From Thermoleophilaceae bacterium (GTDB taxonomy: Bacteria; Actinomycetota; Thermoleophilia; Solirubrobacterales; JACPNS01), in the NCBI GenBank assembly GCA_016463365.1, contig JAEMRJ010000044.1:1-16118 (forward strand): a stretch of DNA of 16,118 nucleotides, in the 5' to 3' direction. The first letter of the stretch is position 1. Each line of letters starts with the position of its first letter. The notes under the pieces are model-generated. The model saw nothing but the letters and a program-made list of their open reading frames with translations. It did no database searches and was not told the DNA's origin. Shown piece after piece: positions 16,055 through 16,118 of the stretch. A program made the translations under genes and the position numbers.

Positions 16055-16118
16055 AGTTTCAGCGCCTCTCGTTCGGCAGTCTTGCCGGTTGCGTCGCCGG
16101 AGTCGGCGCCAGTTGTCT
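16051..16118 (-). CDS. C-terminal tail of an unidentified gene (5' part outside window)
   Basis: On the minus strand a frame open from the window edge ends with TGA at 16053-16051. It encodes a hydrophilic tail that reads TTGADSGDATGKTAEREALKL. The stop overlaps the methyltransferase TTG start by 4 nt (TTGA), the same kind of coupling seen elsewhere in this window, which argues that it is a genuine upstream gene of the same operon. With only about 22 residues visible the function cannot be named; a glycan-biosynthesis partner such as a glycosyltransferase would fit the context but is only a guess. Confidence 0.55.
   Translation of the reverse strand, partial: TTGADSGDATGKTAEREALKL

Overview
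The window is a dense, high-GC stretch of bacterial chromosome made almost wholly of core metabolic and informational genes. It most resembles a high-GC Gram-positive of the actinobacterial phylum. The clues are the actinobacterial-type SerC, the tyrA-aroA-...-cmk-der and metK-priA-def-fmt-...-rpe gene orders, and probable leaderless starts. PriA keeps all its ATPase motifs, unlike what I recall for mycobacterial and streptomycete PriA. A deep lineage such as Thermoleophilia/Solirubrobacterales is therefore plausible, but this placement is inference.

Layout. At 1-378 lies the C-terminal end of an AI-2E-family membrane protein. A plus-strand block follows: tyrA, aroA, serC, cmk and der (429-6082). 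It joins aromatic amino acid synthesis, serine synthesis, CMP phosphorylation and ribosome assembly, with spacings from a 1-nt overlap to 38 nt. A two-gene ABC-2 exporter (6072-7771) is translationally coupled to the end of der. metK (7884-9116) has its own leader and a strong hairpin terminator (9143-9169). A second plus-strand block runs priA, def, fmt, a small eight-cysteine zinc-ribbon protein and rpe (9252-13968). It joins replication restart, N-formylmethionine addition and removal, and the pentose phosphate pathway. On the minus strand, converging on rpe with a 20-nt overlap, is a surface-polysaccharide type operon. It comprises the tail of an unidentified gene, a SAM-dependent methyltransferase and a multi-pass flippase-like membrane protein (16118-13949).

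Regulation seen in the sequence. priA, def and serC each have a -10-like hexamer ending exactly 6 nt before ATG, the geometry of leaderless transcription; tyrA is a looser case. The priA and serC promoter regions also carry perfect inverted repeats at the position expected for operators. metK instead has a leader of about 45 nt with a Shine-Dalgarno-like GGAG.

I found no RNA genes, CRISPR arrays, insertion sequences, attachment sites or replication origin. No gene-free stretch exceeds 300 bases; the longest (9117-9251) holds the metK terminator and the priA dyads. I do not see a clearly novel multi-gene system. The most worthwhile leads are the palindromic priA promoter, the serC promoter dyad, the zinc-ribbon protein in the fmt-rpe gap, and the exporter coupled to der.
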